Below, one piece after another: positions 44,734 to 54,935 of a stretch of DNA of 64,000 bases. Origin of the DNA: an uncultured bacterium. Its GTDB lineage: Bacteria > Cyanobacteriota > Vampirovibrionia > Gastranaerophilales > Gastranaerophilaceae. The notes beneath the pieces were generated by a model that saw only the letters and a list, made by a program, of their open reading frames with translations, was not told where the DNA came from and made no database searches. The first letter of the stretch is position 1, and each line of letters opens with the position of its first letter. The stretch lies in the NCBI GenBank assembly GCA_902761735.1, contig CACWLL010000008.1:1-64000 (forward strand). The letters are read 5' to 3'. Made by a program: the position numbers and the translations under genes.

Positions 44734-45573
44734 TTAGAATATAAGCCCGGCAATTCTGGCATATGCCGCAACCTGATTAGCAACAGCTTTAATATTTTTT
44801 GCACTGTTACTCAAAGTTACTGTTGTATTTCTTATATCAGCAATGTTATTTATTAGTATAGATTTGTCAACTGCATTCTGAGTAATTGTTGTACCGTTTT
44901 TTGCATATTTTGTTGCTATTTCAATATATCTGTCCGCATCTTGTGACATCGTATTTAGCGTATTTACAAGATTTTTCTGCTCCGGAGCAGATAAATTTAA
45001 TATAACATTAATTACGGCCGATTTATTATTTTCCAATGCTGCAGCATATGCAGTAGCTAACTCATTTAGCGCCGTACATTTTCTTGTTTCGGACAATTGT
45101 GAATTCATCATAATATCTGCAACTTGAGAACGAATTTGAACAGTCTGCTCAGGTCTGGATAGAAGCGAAACTAGATTTACGAATGTTGCTTGAAAATCCG
45201 TATCTGCCGATATTAAATCTAAATCTGCCAATTTAATTGATTTTAAAGCTTCCTCAGTTACTGCAGCTTTTCTTTTTAATTCAGCTTTTGATATTTTTTG
45301 AGCTTTTTTCGCAGCTTTTTTTTCGGCTTTTGCAGCTTTTTTTGCAGCTCTTTCTGCTTTTGCCTGTTCTTTTTTTGCGGCTTTTATAGCTTTTTTCTCA
45401 GCCTTTTCTGCCTCTTTAAGAGCTTTTTTTTCTGTTATTTGTTCGGATTGAACCGCTGTTTGAGAATCTTTACGGAACAGTGTCCAATTTTTGGGTTTTA
45501 TTTCAAAAGCGTTTGCAGATAAAGGTGCTGCCATTATCATTAACGCTGCAGTTATTGCTAAAACTCTTTTCAT
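44734..45573 (-). CDS. Exported Lys/Ala-rich repeat protein
   Basis: The protein has 279 residues with a signal peptide (MKRVLAITAALMIMAAPLSA). After it comes a highly basic helix of about 60 residues with repeats such as AEKAEKKAIKAAKKEQAKAE. A helical domain follows (ADTDFQATFVNLVSLLSRPE to the end). The basic repeat resembles histone H1-type tails and could bind acidic polymers or be a flexible spacer. An AAAAGGAGAG site precedes the ATG. No family is recognised for the C-terminal part. Confidence 0.7.
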   Translation of the reverse strand: MKRVLAITAALMIMAAPLSANAFEIKPKNWTLFRKDSQTAVQSEQITEKKALKEAEKAEKKAIKAAKKEQAKAERAAKKAAKAEKKAAKKAQKISKAELKRKAAVTEEALKSIKLADLDLISADTDFQATFVNLVSLLSRPEQTVQIRSQVADIMMNSQLSETRKCTALNELATAYAAALENNKSAVINVILNLSAPEQKNLVNTLNTMSQDADRYIEIATKYAKNGTTITQNAVDKSILINNIADIRNTTVTLSNSAKNIKAVANQVAAYARIAGLIF

Positions 45574-45595
45574 TTTTCTCTCCTTTTTTATATAT

Positions 45596-46303
45596 TTATG
45601 TTAAATTTTTGTATAATTCGTACGCTCTTATTACCTTTGAATTATTTTGAATTTGATAAATTCTTACCAAAGCCCACTCCGCAGTGGAGTTTAATTTTGA
45701 TTTATCTATAAATCCCGCATCTGCCGAATTTATAAGAGCCTTATCTATTGTATGGTACAATTTGCCAAGGGTTCTGTTGTCCATACGATGAATAGGTCTT
45801 GAAAAATATCCTGCCAAACCTCCTGAATTTAAATCAAGAGTTTCATATAGTTTTCTCAAAGTATTTTGAACATCTGATAATTCATATTGAAGAAATGCTA
45901 CAACTTGATCTTTTGTGCCATGCCTGTATACATATGCTTTTGCCGTTTCAATTCTATCTCTGTCCTGTCTGTTACGAATTTCAAAATTGGAATCTATAAT
46001 TGAATTTATAAAACTTCTGATTTGTTTTTTATCGATATTCATTGTTTTGGCAAAAATAATATCGTCGCCCCTCTTTGTAAAAGAATTTTTTAACGGTTTA
46101 AATCTTATAAGAGGCCTATTTTCCATTATCTGCTGAAATTCTTCCTTTGATATATCTGTTTTCAAAACTTTTTTTATTTGCGTTTCATTTTTACGCAAAT
46201 ATTCGGCTTTCATATTATCCGTAAGCTTTTCCGAAGACAAAACTTTATGGATTTCGTAAGCATTTACTGGTTTTATTGCATCAATCGCATCAATTTTTGA
46301 CAT
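45596..46303 (-). CDS. Hypothetical protein, 235 aa
   Basis: It starts MSKIDAIDAIKPVNAYEIHK and is Lys/Arg/Asn-rich and helical in pattern, with no signal or membrane span. No known motif is seen. A GAGGTCT site precedes the ATG. It lies upstream of the Lys/Ala-rich exported protein on the same strand, with a 22-base gap, so the two may be co-transcribed. Confidence 0.65.
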   Translation of the reverse strand: MSKIDAIDAIKPVNAYEIHKVLSSEKLTDNMKAEYLRKNETQIKKVLKTDISKEEFQQIMENRPLIRFKPLKNSFTKRGDDIIFAKTMNIDKKQIRSFINSIIDSNFEIRNRQDRDRIETAKAYVYRHGTKDQVVAFLQYELSDVQNTLRKLYETLDLNSGGLAGYFSRPIHRMDNRTLGKLYHTIDKALINSADAGFIDKSKLNSTAEWALVRIYQIQNNSKVIRAYELYKNLT

Positions 46304-46494
46304 AAGACCTCATGTTAACTTCCAAACCTTGTGTAGATTTTATCATTTTTTCACAGCTATGGCAATACAATTTCTATTTATTTTTATCCTTAAATAATGT
46401 TTTAATGTTAAGTTTTTTTACAATATTCAAAAACCATGCAATTCTTGCGTATCCCAAACGTTTATATAAATAAGATATAAACTGAGGAATTATT

Positions 46495-47094
46495 ATGGCC
46501 AATACAGTTGTTACTTTAGAACAATTTCAGAGCGACCCTAAATTACAAGCACAATTTGGGGGCGATTACGGTCGCTATCTTGACAGCTTTATGCAACAGT
46601 TGCAATTAGGCGGCTTGTTTGATGTAGCAAGACAAGGTTATACAAGTGTTCCGGGTTTAAATAAAGTAAGTCTGTTTTATAATTTTACACCGCAAACAGC
46701 TGCGGCTACGGATAAAATAAAACAGCAGGAAGAAGAAAAACAAGCGAAAATTGATAAAAAACTTGATACGATAAAAGACCCAAAAATTAGAGCTCAAGTT
46801 GAAGCTGAATTGTATTCTAACAATCTTACGGAAGAATTCTTTGAGCTGTTGTTGGATAGATATGAAAGGAAAAAGGAAGAATTTGACATACTCTGGGCAA
46901 AATATCAAGCCGCAAAAGGCGAAGCTGCAAATATGAAAAAAGTTTGTGAAAGATTGCTCAGAGAATATCAGTCAAAACAAGATGTTTCTGTCCGCTCAAG
47001 ATATATTAATACGGAACGTAATTTCCAAGAGGCAGATATGTGGGCAGATATATATTTGTCAGAAGCTGGTGACGTTGCTCACAGAGTAACTTAG
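46495..47094 (+). CDS. Hypothetical coiled-coil protein, 199 aa
   Basis: It begins MANTVVTLEQFQSDPKLQAQ, has a hydrophobic LFYNFTPQ segment, then a long charged helix (KQQEEEKQAKIDKKLD and so on) and ends SEAGDVAHRVT. A CTGAGGA site precedes the ATG. No family is recognised. The preceding gap of about 190 bases is A/T-rich with no further signal. Confidence 0.65.
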   Translation: MANTVVTLEQFQSDPKLQAQFGGDYGRYLDSFMQQLQLGGLFDVARQGYTSVPGLNKVSLFYNFTPQTAAATDKIKQQEEEKQAKIDKKLDTIKDPKIRAQVEAELYSNNLTEEFFELLLDRYERKKEEFDILWAKYQAAKGEAANMKKVCERLLREYQSKQDVSVRSRYINTERNFQEADMWADIYLSEAGDVAHRVT

Positions 47095-47279
47095 TATTTT
47101 TGCTTTTATCTTAACTTAAATGCATTTTATATAAATTTCTATACTTATGTATTAAAAATTTGCTTGAAAAAATTACTTGTGGTAGGCTTAATATAGGTCA
47201 GCATTAAGTTATTATTTTTATGCTCAGACCAATCGAGAGTATAGGATGGCGTAGTTAAGCGTTTTTCAAAGGGAAATAA

Positions 47280-49571
47280 ATGGCAAAAGAAAAATCATTG
47301 GTTATAGTCGAGTCTCCGGCAAAATCCAAAACAATTAAAAAGATTTTAGGAAATGATTTTCAGATTGAAGCAAGTTTTGGGCACATAAGAAACTTACCGC
47401 TTAAAGACCCTAAAACAGATAATTTGGGATTTGATGTTAACAATAATTTTGAACCGAAATTTGAGATAATTGCCGGAAAGCAAAAGGTTGTTACTAAATT
47501 GAATGAACTTGCCAAAAAAAGTGACAAAATATACCTTGCATCCGACCCCGACCGTGAAGGAGAAGCTATTGCATGGCACGTTCGTCAAGTTTTAAAGGTT
47601 CCTGATGAAAAAATATTCCGTATTGTTTTTAATGAAATTACACCTAAAGCAGTAAGGTATTCCGTTGAAAACCCACGTTCTATTGATATGGATATGGTTA
47701 AAGCACAACAGACAAGACAAATTTTAGATAAACTTGTAGGTTTCAAATTAAGCCCAGTTCTTTGGAAACAAATCGGTAACAGAAATCTCTCAGCCGGTCG
47801 TGTTCAGTCAGTTGCTTTGCGTATGATTTGTGAAAGAGAAGACGAAATAGAAGCATTTGTTCCGCAAGAATATTGGTCTATTCACACGATTTTAGATAAA
47901 GACGGTAAAGAGTTTGAGGCAGAGTTATCAAAAATTAAAGGAAAATCCGTTGAAAAAACAATAAAAAACAAAGAAGAAGCTCTAAAAATTGTTGATTTTC
48001 TGACTAATTATCCTACCGAAATGGATGTGACAAAAGTTACTAAAAAGACAACTAAACGTAAGCCGACTGCACCATTTATAACATCCACAATGCAACGTGC
48101 CGCAAGCTCAAAACTTGGTTTTGGCGTTCAAAAAACGATGCAGGTTGCTCAAAAGTTATATGAAGGTATTGAAATTGAAGGAAATCCTGTCGGTTTGATT
48201 ACATACATGAGAACCGATAGTGTTCGTGTATCAGATGACGCTCAAGCTATGGCAAAAGATTATATTTTGAACAACTTTGGTGAAAAATATTATCCTGATA
48301 AACCGAATATTTATGCAAAAGGTAAACAAAATGTTCAAGACGCACACGAAGCTATTCGTCCGTCATACCCTGAAAGAACTCCTGAAAGTTTAAAGAAATT
48401 TTTAGACAACGACCAATATAGATTGTATAAACTTATTTGGGAAAAATTTATGTCATCCCAAATGGCAAATGCCGATGTTGCAAACAAAACCGTTGAAATC
48501 ACCGCTGGAGATTATACTCTTAAAGCAGGCACAAGCAAAGTAACTTTCGATGGCTTCTTGAAAGTTTACAACGATGCCGAGGAAGAAGAACAGGAAAAAG
48601 AGGCAAAAATTCCTGATCTTAATGAAGGTGATAAAGTTAAATGTAAAAAAATTGAGCCTAAACAACACTTTACTCAACCGCCTCCAAGATATAACGAAGC
48701 ATCTTTAGTTAAAGCTCTTGAAGAACAAGGTATTGGCCGCCCGTCAACCTACGCTACAATTATTACCGTAATTCAAACAAGAAAATATGTTGAAAAGAAA
48801 AACAAAGTTCTTTTCCCTACACTACTGGGCAGGACTGTTTCAAAACAACTCTGCGAACAGTTTGCAAAAATTATGGACTATAAATTTACGGCCAGTATGG
48901 AAAGCAAATTGGATGAAATTGCAGATAAAAAAGCGGTCTGGAATAAAGTTTTAGCAGACTTCTATATTCCGTTTATGGAAAACGTAAACAGCGTAATGCA
49001 AACAGCAGAACGTGTAAAAATAGAAACCAACATAAAATGTCCGAATTGCGGAAAGCCAATGTTGGTCAGAACGAGCCGTAAAGGTACACAATTCCTCGGC
49101 TGCTCAGGCTATCCTGATTGCCAGACTACCATGTCATTAAATGCTCTTAATGAAGGGGAGCCGACAACTGCCGGAGAAGAAGAAATCTGTGAAGAAAAAT
49201 GTCCTAAATGCGGTTCTGATATGGTATTCAAAACCGGACCTTACGGAAAATATATGGAATGTACTGACCCTGATTGCGCACACCGACAACCTTATGTAAA
49301 ATCAACAGGTGTTACCTGCCCAAAATGCGGTAACGGAAAAATTGTTGAAAGAAAGTCAAAACGAGGAACTGTTTTCTATGGTTGTAACCAATATCCTCAA
49401 TGTGATTATGTTATGTGGAATGAACCAACAGGTGAAAAATGTCCTGAGTGCGGTTCTTTGTTAGGTAAAGTTGTTATGAAAAACGGCATTACTCTAAAAT
49501 GTTCTAATATAAAATGTCATTTCAAAAAAGAACTTCCTCAAGAAGAAATTTCCAAAACTGAGGAGTCTTAA
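47280..49571 (+). CDS. topA: DNA topoisomerase I
   Basis: This 763-residue type IA topoisomerase relaxes negative supercoils. The Toprim domain is at the start (LVIVESPAKSKTIKKIL; SDPDREGEAIAWH). The catalytic Tyr is Y309 in GLITYMRTDSVRVS. The C-terminus has four Cys4 zinc ribbons (CPNCGKP, CPKCGSD, CPKCGNG, CPECGSL), as in E. coli-type enzymes. An AAAGGGAAA site precedes the ATG. It is convergent with lepA, 18 bases apart. Confidence 0.97.
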   Translation: MAKEKSLVIVESPAKSKTIKKILGNDFQIEASFGHIRNLPLKDPKTDNLGFDVNNNFEPKFEIIAGKQKVVTKLNELAKKSDKIYLASDPDREGEAIAWHVRQVLKVPDEKIFRIVFNEITPKAVRYSVENPRSIDMDMVKAQQTRQILDKLVGFKLSPVLWKQIGNRNLSAGRVQSVALRMICEREDEIEAFVPQEYWSIHTILDKDGKEFEAELSKIKGKSVEKTIKNKEEALKIVDFLTNYPTEMDVTKVTKKTTKRKPTAPFITSTMQRAASSKLGFGVQKTMQVAQKLYEGIEIEGNPVGLITYMRTDSVRVSDDAQAMAKDYILNNFGEKYYPDKPNIYAKGKQNVQDAHEAIRPSYPERTPESLKKFLDNDQYRLYKLIWEKFMSSQMANADVANKTVEITAGDYTLKAGTSKVTFDGFLKVYNDAEEEEQEKEAKIPDLNEGDKVKCKKIEPKQHFTQPPPRYNEASLVKALEEQGIGRPSTYATIITVIQTRKYVEKKNKVLFPTLLGRTVSKQLCEQFAKIMDYKFTASMESKLDEIADKKAVWNKVLADFYIPFMENVNSVMQTAERVKIETNIKCPNCGKPMLVRTSRKGTQFLGCSGYPDCQTTMSLNALNEGEPTTAGEEEICEEKCPKCGSDMVFKTGPYGKYMECTDPDCAHRQPYVKSTGVTCPKCGNGKIVERKSKRGTVFYGCNQYPQCDYVMWNEPTGEKCPECGSLLGKVVMKNGITLKCSNIKCHFKKELPQEEISKTEES

Positions 49572-49589
49572 TTCTATTAAATGTAATAT

Positions 49590-51392
49590 TTATTCCTCAT
49601 TTAAGCTCAAAACAGCCATAAATGCTTCCTGCGGGACTTCTACACGTCCGACGGATTTCATACGTTTTTTACCTTTTTTCTGCTTTTCCAACAGTTTACG
49701 TTTACGTGTAATGTCACCACCGTAGCATTTATCAAGTACGTTTTTGCGCATTGCTTTTATGTTCGTTCTTGCAATAATTCTGCCGCCAATTGCCGCTTGA
49801 ATAGGCACTTCAAACAGTTGACGAGGAATAATATCTTTTAATTTTGTTGTCAACTTTTGACCGATATAAAAAGCACTGTCCTCATGACATATAACAGACA
49901 ATGCATCAACAACTTCTCCTGCAAGCATAACATCAAGTTTTACAAGTTTAGAACGCTTATAATCACAAAATTCATAATCCATACTTGCATAACCTTTTGT
50001 GCGAGATTTCAATTGATCATAAAAATCAGTAATAACTTCCGATAACGGAATTTCGTATTCCAAATCTGCTCTGACTTTATCTATATAAGACATATTTTTG
50101 AATATGCCCCGTTTTGTTTGTGCCAAATCCATTAAAGTTCCAACATAGTCATTTGGTGTAATTATAGAAACTTTTACGTATGGTTCTTCAATATAATCTC
50201 TGTATTGTGCTCCCGGAAGGTTTGCGGGATTATCAATTTCAATCATTTCACCGTTTGTTTTATAAACCTTATAAACTACTGACGGTGCAGTTGTTACGAT
50301 AGAAAGTCCATATTCTCTTTCCAATCTTTCCTGTGCAATTTCCATATGGAGCATTCCCAAAAATCCGCAACGAAAGCCAAAACCTAACGCAGAAGATGTT
50401 TCAGGTTCAAATGTAATACTGCTATCATTAAGCTTCAATTTTTCAAGAGCCTCTTTTAAATCCTGATAATCGTCGTTATCAACAGGATAAAGCCCCGAAA
50501 ATACCATCGGCAAAGCTTCCTTATATCCCGGTAAAGGTTCCGGTGCAGGGTTTTCCGCATTGGTAATAGTATCACCTACAAACCTTGTAAGCTCTTTAAT
50601 TGAACCTGCAAAAAACCCTACATCACCACATTTTAATTCATTTACAGAAACTCGCATAGGCGTTTGATAACCTAATTCAACAACCTCAACTTCTTTTCCG
50701 GTTGCCATAAATTTAACCTTGTCGCCGACTTTAATAGAACCGTCAACAACCTTAAAGAAACACAATGTACCTAAATATTGGTCGTATACACTGTCGAAAA
50801 CAAGAGCTCTCAGAGGTTTTTCTGTCGTATCCTCAGGCGGCGGAATTAAATCTACAATAGATTCTAATACTTCTTCAATACCGATACCTGCTTTTGCACT
50901 TACAGGAATTGCTAGAGAGGCATCAATACCAAGAACTTCTTCTATTTCTTCTCTTACTCTTTCAACATCAGCCGAAGGTAAATCAATTTTATTAATAACA
51001 GGAATAATTTCCAAATTTTGTTCTGCCGCTAAATAAACATTAGCAAGAGTTTGAGCTTCAACACCCTGTGTTGAATCCACAATTAATAACGCACCTTCAC
51101 ATGCAGCAAGAGAACGAGAAACTTCGTAAGAAAAATCAACGTGCCCCGGCGTATCTATCAAATTGAGTTCATATTTTTTACCGTTTCTTGCAGTATATTC
51201 CATTCTTGCAGTATTTAACTTGATAGTAATACCACGTTCACGCTCAATATCCATGGAATCCATAATCTGATTTTGCATATCACGCTGAGCAACAGTACCG
51301 GTTTTTTCTAACAGTCTGTCAGCTAGGGTAGATTTTCCATGGTCAATATGGGCAATTATACAAAAATTTCTTACATTTTCTCTGTATTTCAT
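49590..51392 (-). CDS. lepA: Elongation factor 4 (LepA)
   Basis: This 600-residue GTPase has the P loop [46 protein letters not shown], and the LepA-specific C-terminal end ([20 protein letters not shown]-like). It acts on the ribosome during back-translocation or assembly. No Shine-Dalgarno sequence is seen. TGA-TAGAAT ends six bases before the ATG on the minus strand. Confidence 0.96.
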   Translation of the reverse strand: MKYRENVRNFCIIAHIDHGKSTLADRLLEKTGTVAQRDMQNQIMDSMDIERERGITIKLNTARMEYTARNGKKYELNLIDTPGHVDFSYEVSRSLAACEGALLIVDSTQGVEAQTLANVYLAAEQNLEIIPVINKIDLPSADVERVREEIEEVLGIDASLAIPVSAKAGIGIEEVLESIVDLIPPPEDTTEKPLRALVFDSVYDQYLGTLCFFKVVDGSIKVGDKVKFMATGKEVEVVELGYQTPMRVSVNELKCGDVGFFAGSIKELTRFVGDTITNAENPAPEPLPGYKEALPMVFSGLYPVDNDDYQDLKEALEKLKLNDSSITFEPETSSALGFGFRCGFLGMLHMEIAQERLEREYGLSIVTTAPSVVYKVYKTNGEMIEIDNPANLPGAQYRDYIEEPYVKVSIITPNDYVGTLMDLAQTKRGIFKNMSYIDKVRADLEYEIPLSEVITDFYDQLKSRTKGYASMDYEFCDYKRSKLVKLDVMLAGEVVDALSVICHEDSAFYIGQKLTTKLKDIIPRQLFEVPIQAAIGGRIIARTNIKAMRKNVLDKCYGGDITRKRKLLEKQKKGKKRMKSVGRVEVPQEAFMAVLSLNEE

Positions 51393-51398
51393 AAAATT

Positions 51399-51407
51399 AT
51401 TCTATCA
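51399..51407 (-). promoter_or_regulatory. Extended -10 promoter of lepA, leaderless
   Basis: TGA-TAGAAT on the minus strand ends six bases before the ATG at 51392. Confidence 0.55.
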
Positions 51408-51428
51408 TGAACAACAGAAATTTAAAAA

Positions 51429-51632
51429 CTAGTCACTTTCTGCAATAACGGTAGTAATAAGTTCTCCGTAATTGTTAACGTGTCCGTCAGTTTCTTCTAC
51501 AATATATCTTAAATCAGGTCTGTTTTCTATTTTTTTGCGAGCAACAGTCATTGCTTCTTCTAAATCGGTATATTCACCTATTAATGTTTTTGAAAATTCT
51601 GAATAATCTTTCTCTGTATAAACATGATACAT
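51429..51632 (-). CDS. Small hypothetical protein, 67 aa
   Basis: It starts MYHVYTEKDYSEFSKTLIGE and is acidic with a helical-and-strand pattern, with no membrane span. An AAGGGGGAT site precedes the ATG, so it is likely real. It lies 36 bases upstream of the lepA start, between purB and lepA on the same strand. Family unknown. Confidence 0.7.
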   Translation of the reverse strand: MYHVYTEKDYSEFSKTLIGEYTDLEEAMTVARKKIENRPDLRYIVEETDGHVNNYGELITTVIAESD

Positions 51633-51712
51633 AATTAAATCCCCCTTTGATTTTATTCTACTACAAATAAAATTTTTAAATTCAAACGGCCGGATAAAAA
51701 ATAAATATTATA

Positions 51713-53005
51713 TTAATTAAAAACCTTACTGTAAATTTTATCTATATTTTTTAAATAATATTTCTTATCAAATATTTCTTCAATTTCGTTTGCTGAAAGT
51801 TTTGATGTAACTTCTTCGTCCTTGTATAAATTTTCTTTAAAATTTCCGTTATTTTCAAATGCATCAAGAGCTTCTTTTTGAACAATTCTGTACGCTTCTT
51901 CTCTTGTATAACCTTTTTTTATAAGTTCCAGCATGACTTTTTGTGAAAATACAATTCCGCCAAATTTTTCCGAATTTTTCAACATATTGTCTTTATGAAC
52001 GACTAAATTCTGCAATATGTTGTTGAAACGAGAAAGCATAAAATCTACTAAAATCAAACTGTCAGGGAAAATAATTCTTTCTGCTGAACTATGAGAAATA
52101 TCTCTTTCATGCCATAATGGAATATTCTCCATTGCCGCCATTGAATTTGCACGAACAACTCTTGCCAATCCGCATAAATTCTCACTTAATACCGGGTTTT
52201 TTTTATGCGGCATTGCGGAAGAACCTTTTTGATTTTTACCAAAACCTTCTTCAACTTCCAAAACTTCAGTTCTTTGCAAATGTCTAATTTCAGTTGCAAA
52301 CTGCTCTACCACACTCGCAATTAGAGCTAAGCTTTGCATAAAATGTGCATGATAATCTCTTGCAATAATTTGGGTTGAAATTGCCGCCGGCTTTAATCCC
52401 ATATTTTTGCACGCAATTTCTTCAATTTCAGGGGAAATATTACTGTATGTTCCGACAGGTCCCGAAACTTGACCAACTCTTATTTGTTCTAATGCTTGAA
52501 CAAAATTTTCTTTTTGGCGTCTTATTATGTCATACCAATTACACATTTTTATACCAAAAGTCATAATCTCTGCATGTATTCCATGGGAACGACCTATACA
52601 AATAGTATTCTTATGTATATCGGCAAGATTTTTTAATGAATTTAAAACATCCTCTAAATCTTTTTTTATAATTTTGCCGCTGTCTTGTATTTGCAGTGCA
52701 AATGCGGTATCAATAACATCGGAACTTGTCATTCCAACGTGCATATACTTTGCGTATTCCCCGACATTTTCGTTTACGTTTGTCAAAAACGCAATAACAT
52801 CATGGCGAACTTCTCTTTCAATTTCATCAATACGAGATAAATCAAATTTAGCTAATTTTTTTAACTCTAAAATATCTTCTTTCGGAAAATCTCCGTGTTC
52901 AACGTATGCATCACATACTGCCAACTCTACCGCAAGATAATAACTGAATTTTGATTGCAGTGTCCAAATATTTGATATTTCTTCTCTTGAATATCTTTCA
53001 ATCAT
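51713..53005 (-). CDS. purB: Adenylosuccinate lyase
   Basis: This enzyme of about 430 residues acts twice in purine synthesis, splitting fumarate from SAICAR and adenylosuccinate. The signature GSSAMPHKKNPV is present, with MTSSDVIDTAFALQ and RSHGIHAE. The ATG at 53005 is chosen because the family starts MIERYSREEISNIW; an upstream in-frame start adds 33 non-conserved residues. A TGC-TATAAT ends six bases before the ATG, which suggests a leaderless message. It is divergent from hydF. Confidence 0.96.
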   Translation of the reverse strand: MIERYSREEISNIWTLQSKFSYYLAVELAVCDAYVEHGDFPKEDILELKKLAKFDLSRIDEIEREVRHDVIAFLTNVNENVGEYAKYMHVGMTSSDVIDTAFALQIQDSGKIIKKDLEDVLNSLKNLADIHKNTICIGRSHGIHAEIMTFGIKMCNWYDIIRRQKENFVQALEQIRVGQVSGPVGTYSNISPEIEEIACKNMGLKPAAISTQIIARDYHAHFMQSLALIASVVEQFATEIRHLQRTEVLEVEEGFGKNQKGSSAMPHKKNPVLSENLCGLARVVRANSMAAMENIPLWHERDISHSSAERIIFPDSLILVDFMLSRFNNILQNLVVHKDNMLKNSEKFGGIVFSQKVMLELIKKGYTREEAYRIVQKEALDAFENNGNFKENLYKDEEVTSKLSANEIEEIFDKKYYLKNIDKIYSKVFN

Positions 53006-53011
53006 ATATTT

Positions 53012-53020
53012 ATTATAGCA
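53012..53020 (-). promoter_or_regulatory. Extended -10 promoter of purB, leaderless
   Basis: TGC-TATAAT on the minus strand ends six bases before the ATG. It is the best match of the leaderless set. Confidence 0.65.
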
Positions 53021-53098
53021 TAAAAGAATTTTAAGAAATTCTTTATTGCAAAATACCAATATATTGAATATAATTTTTTTAAATTGTAGAGGTAAAAT

Positions 53099-54292
53099 AT
53101 GCAAACATTAAAATCCGACAGATTACATATATCATTTTTCGGCAAAACAAATGTCGGAAAATCTTCCATAATAAATAAAATTACGGGACAAGATACCTCT
53201 ATTGTTTCTGACATTGCAGGAACAACTACCGATGTTGTTGAAAAATCCATGGAATTATTACCTGTTGGCGCAGTCAGAATTCTTGATACGGCAGGACTCG
53301 ATGATAAATCCTTATTAGGGGATGAGCGTATACAAAAAACATTAAAAGTCATTAACCGTACGGATGTCGGTATTATTGTTTGTGATTATAACGGCATTAG
53401 TGATTACGAAAAAGATTTGATTAAAAAGTTTGATGAATTAAATATCCCTTACATCTTTCTTGTGAATAAAACTGACATTAAAAATGCCGAAGATACGGTA
53501 ATGAGCGATTTATATACGCTAACACCTCATGTAATTCTTACATCTGCAAAAACGGATAAAGATTTAATTTATAAATTTAAATCGGAAATGGTTTCTGTTC
53601 TGCCGGAAGAATATATTAACACTCCGACAATCCTTGGAGATTTGGTATCTTCAAAAAGTACAGTTATTCTTGTTGTTCCGATTGATAAAGAAGCTCCAAA
53701 AGGCAGATTGATACTTCCCCAAGTTCAAACTATAAGAGATTTGTTGGATAATAATTGTTTAACATATGTTGTTAAAGAAACAGAATTAAAACAGGCAATA
53801 GAAAATTTAAAAGAACCTCCGGCTCTTGTTGTAACAGATTCTCAAGCGTTTAAACAGGTTAGCGAAATTGTTCCCAAAAACATTCCCCTTACTTCTTTTT
53901 CAATATTATTTGCAAGATTAAAGGGGGATTTGAAAGCTTTTACTGAAGGTGCGAATGCTATTGAAAAATTAAATGACGGAGATAAGGTTTTAATCCTTGA
54001 AAGCTGTACTCATCACGCGATTGAAGACGATATCGGTAAAGTTAAAATCCCGAATTTACTCAAGAAAAAAACAGGGAAAAATTTAATAATTGAACACTAC
54101 TCGGGACACGATTTCCCTGATATAAGCGAATATAAATTGATAATTCATTGCGGCGCATGTATGACAACCAGAAGAGAAATTTTATCAAGAATTATACTTG
54201 CCTCAAAAGCAAATGTACCGATTACAAACTACGGAATTGCAATTTCGTATTGCTTAGGAATTTTACCGAGAGCCATAATGATTTTTTCATGA
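53099..54292 (+). CDS. hydF: [FeFe]-hydrogenase maturation GTPase HydF
   Basis: The protein has 397 residues. The N-terminal GTPase has P loop GKTNVGKS at about 15-22 and DTAGLDD. The C-terminal part carries the cluster ligands: C303 in CTHH, then C351 and C354 in HCGAC. HydF carries the di-iron subcluster to the hydrogenase. Its presence implies an [FeFe] hydrogenase with HydE and HydG elsewhere. A GAGGT site precedes the ATG. Confidence 0.93.
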   Translation: MQTLKSDRLHISFFGKTNVGKSSIINKITGQDTSIVSDIAGTTTDVVEKSMELLPVGAVRILDTAGLDDKSLLGDERIQKTLKVINRTDVGIIVCDYNGISDYEKDLIKKFDELNIPYIFLVNKTDIKNAEDTVMSDLYTLTPHVILTSAKTDKDLIYKFKSEMVSVLPEEYINTPTILGDLVSSKSTVILVVPIDKEAPKGRLILPQVQTIRDLLDNNCLTYVVKETELKQAIENLKEPPALVVTDSQAFKQVSEIVPKNIPLTSFSILFARLKGDLKAFTEGANAIEKLNDGDKVLILESCTHHAIEDDIGKVKIPNLLKKKTGKNLIIEHYSGHDFPDISEYKLIIHCGACMTTRREILSRIILASKANVPITNYGIAISYCLGILPRAIMIFS

Positions 54293-54298
54293 TACAAT
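54290..54298 (+). promoter_or_regulatory. Extended -10 promoter of engB, leaderless
   Basis: TGA-TACAAT ends seven bases before the ATG at 54306. The TGA is also the hydF stop codon. Confidence 0.5.
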
Positions 54299-54305
54299 AA
54301 GATTT

Positions 54306-54905
54306 ATGGCAGATAAGTTTATACAAGCAAAATTTATTATAAGTGCAGAGAAATTATCTCAATGTCCGACGTTTAATCTGCCGGAATTTCCGCTCATAGG
54401 GCGTTCTAATGTCGGAAAGTCATCATTTATTAACGGTATTGCAAATCATAAAAAGTTAGCAAAAACTTCTAATACTCCGGGGAAAACAAGGCTTATAAAC
54501 TTTTTTGATTTTTCGGATAAATTTATGATTGCGGATTTACCGGGATACGGATATGCAAAAGTTTCAAAAGAAGCTCAAAATAAATGGCAAAAATATTTGG
54601 AAGAATATCTTTTGAAACGAGAAGAAATCTGTTCATTAATCCAATTTATTGACGGGCGTCATGAAATTCAAAAGAATGATTATCAAATGAGAGAGTGGGT
54701 TCAAGCGTATAACTTGCCAATTATAACTATTGTCACAAAAATAGATTACGTTCCAAAAAGCAAAGTTTTTAATGTAATAAAAAGTGTTGAAAAAGAATTT
54801 GGCGGTTTAGTATTACCGTTTAGCGCAACAGATAACAGGTATAATGAAAAAATTATTGAAACATTGCTAAATCTAAGTGATAATAAAAATAATATGGCAG
54901 ACTAA
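54306..54905 (+). CDS. engB: Ribosome biogenesis GTPase (EngB/YsxC)
   Basis: The protein has 199 residues. The P loop is GRSNVGKSSF, followed by TPGKTRLINFF, DLPGYGYA and TKIDYVP, which are all typical. It helps 50S subunit assembly. Its start follows hydF by 13 bases and no Shine-Dalgarno sequence is seen. dxr follows by 30 bases. Confidence 0.95.
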   Translation: MADKFIQAKFIISAEKLSQCPTFNLPEFPLIGRSNVGKSSFINGIANHKKLAKTSNTPGKTRLINFFDFSDKFMIADLPGYGYAKVSKEAQNKWQKYLEEYLLKREEICSLIQFIDGRHEIQKNDYQMREWVQAYNLPIITIVTKIDYVPKSKVFNVIKSVEKEFGGLVLPFSATDNRYNEKIIETLLNLSDNKNNMAD

Positions 54906-54920
54906 AATTTATACTGTTTG

Positions 54921-54929
54921 TGCTAAAAT
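54921..54929 (+). promoter_or_regulatory. Extended -10 promoter of dxr, leaderless
   Basis: TGC-TAAAAT ends six bases before the ATG at 54936. Its layout matches the purB one almost base for base. Confidence 0.55.
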
Positions 54930-54935
54930 TAAATT

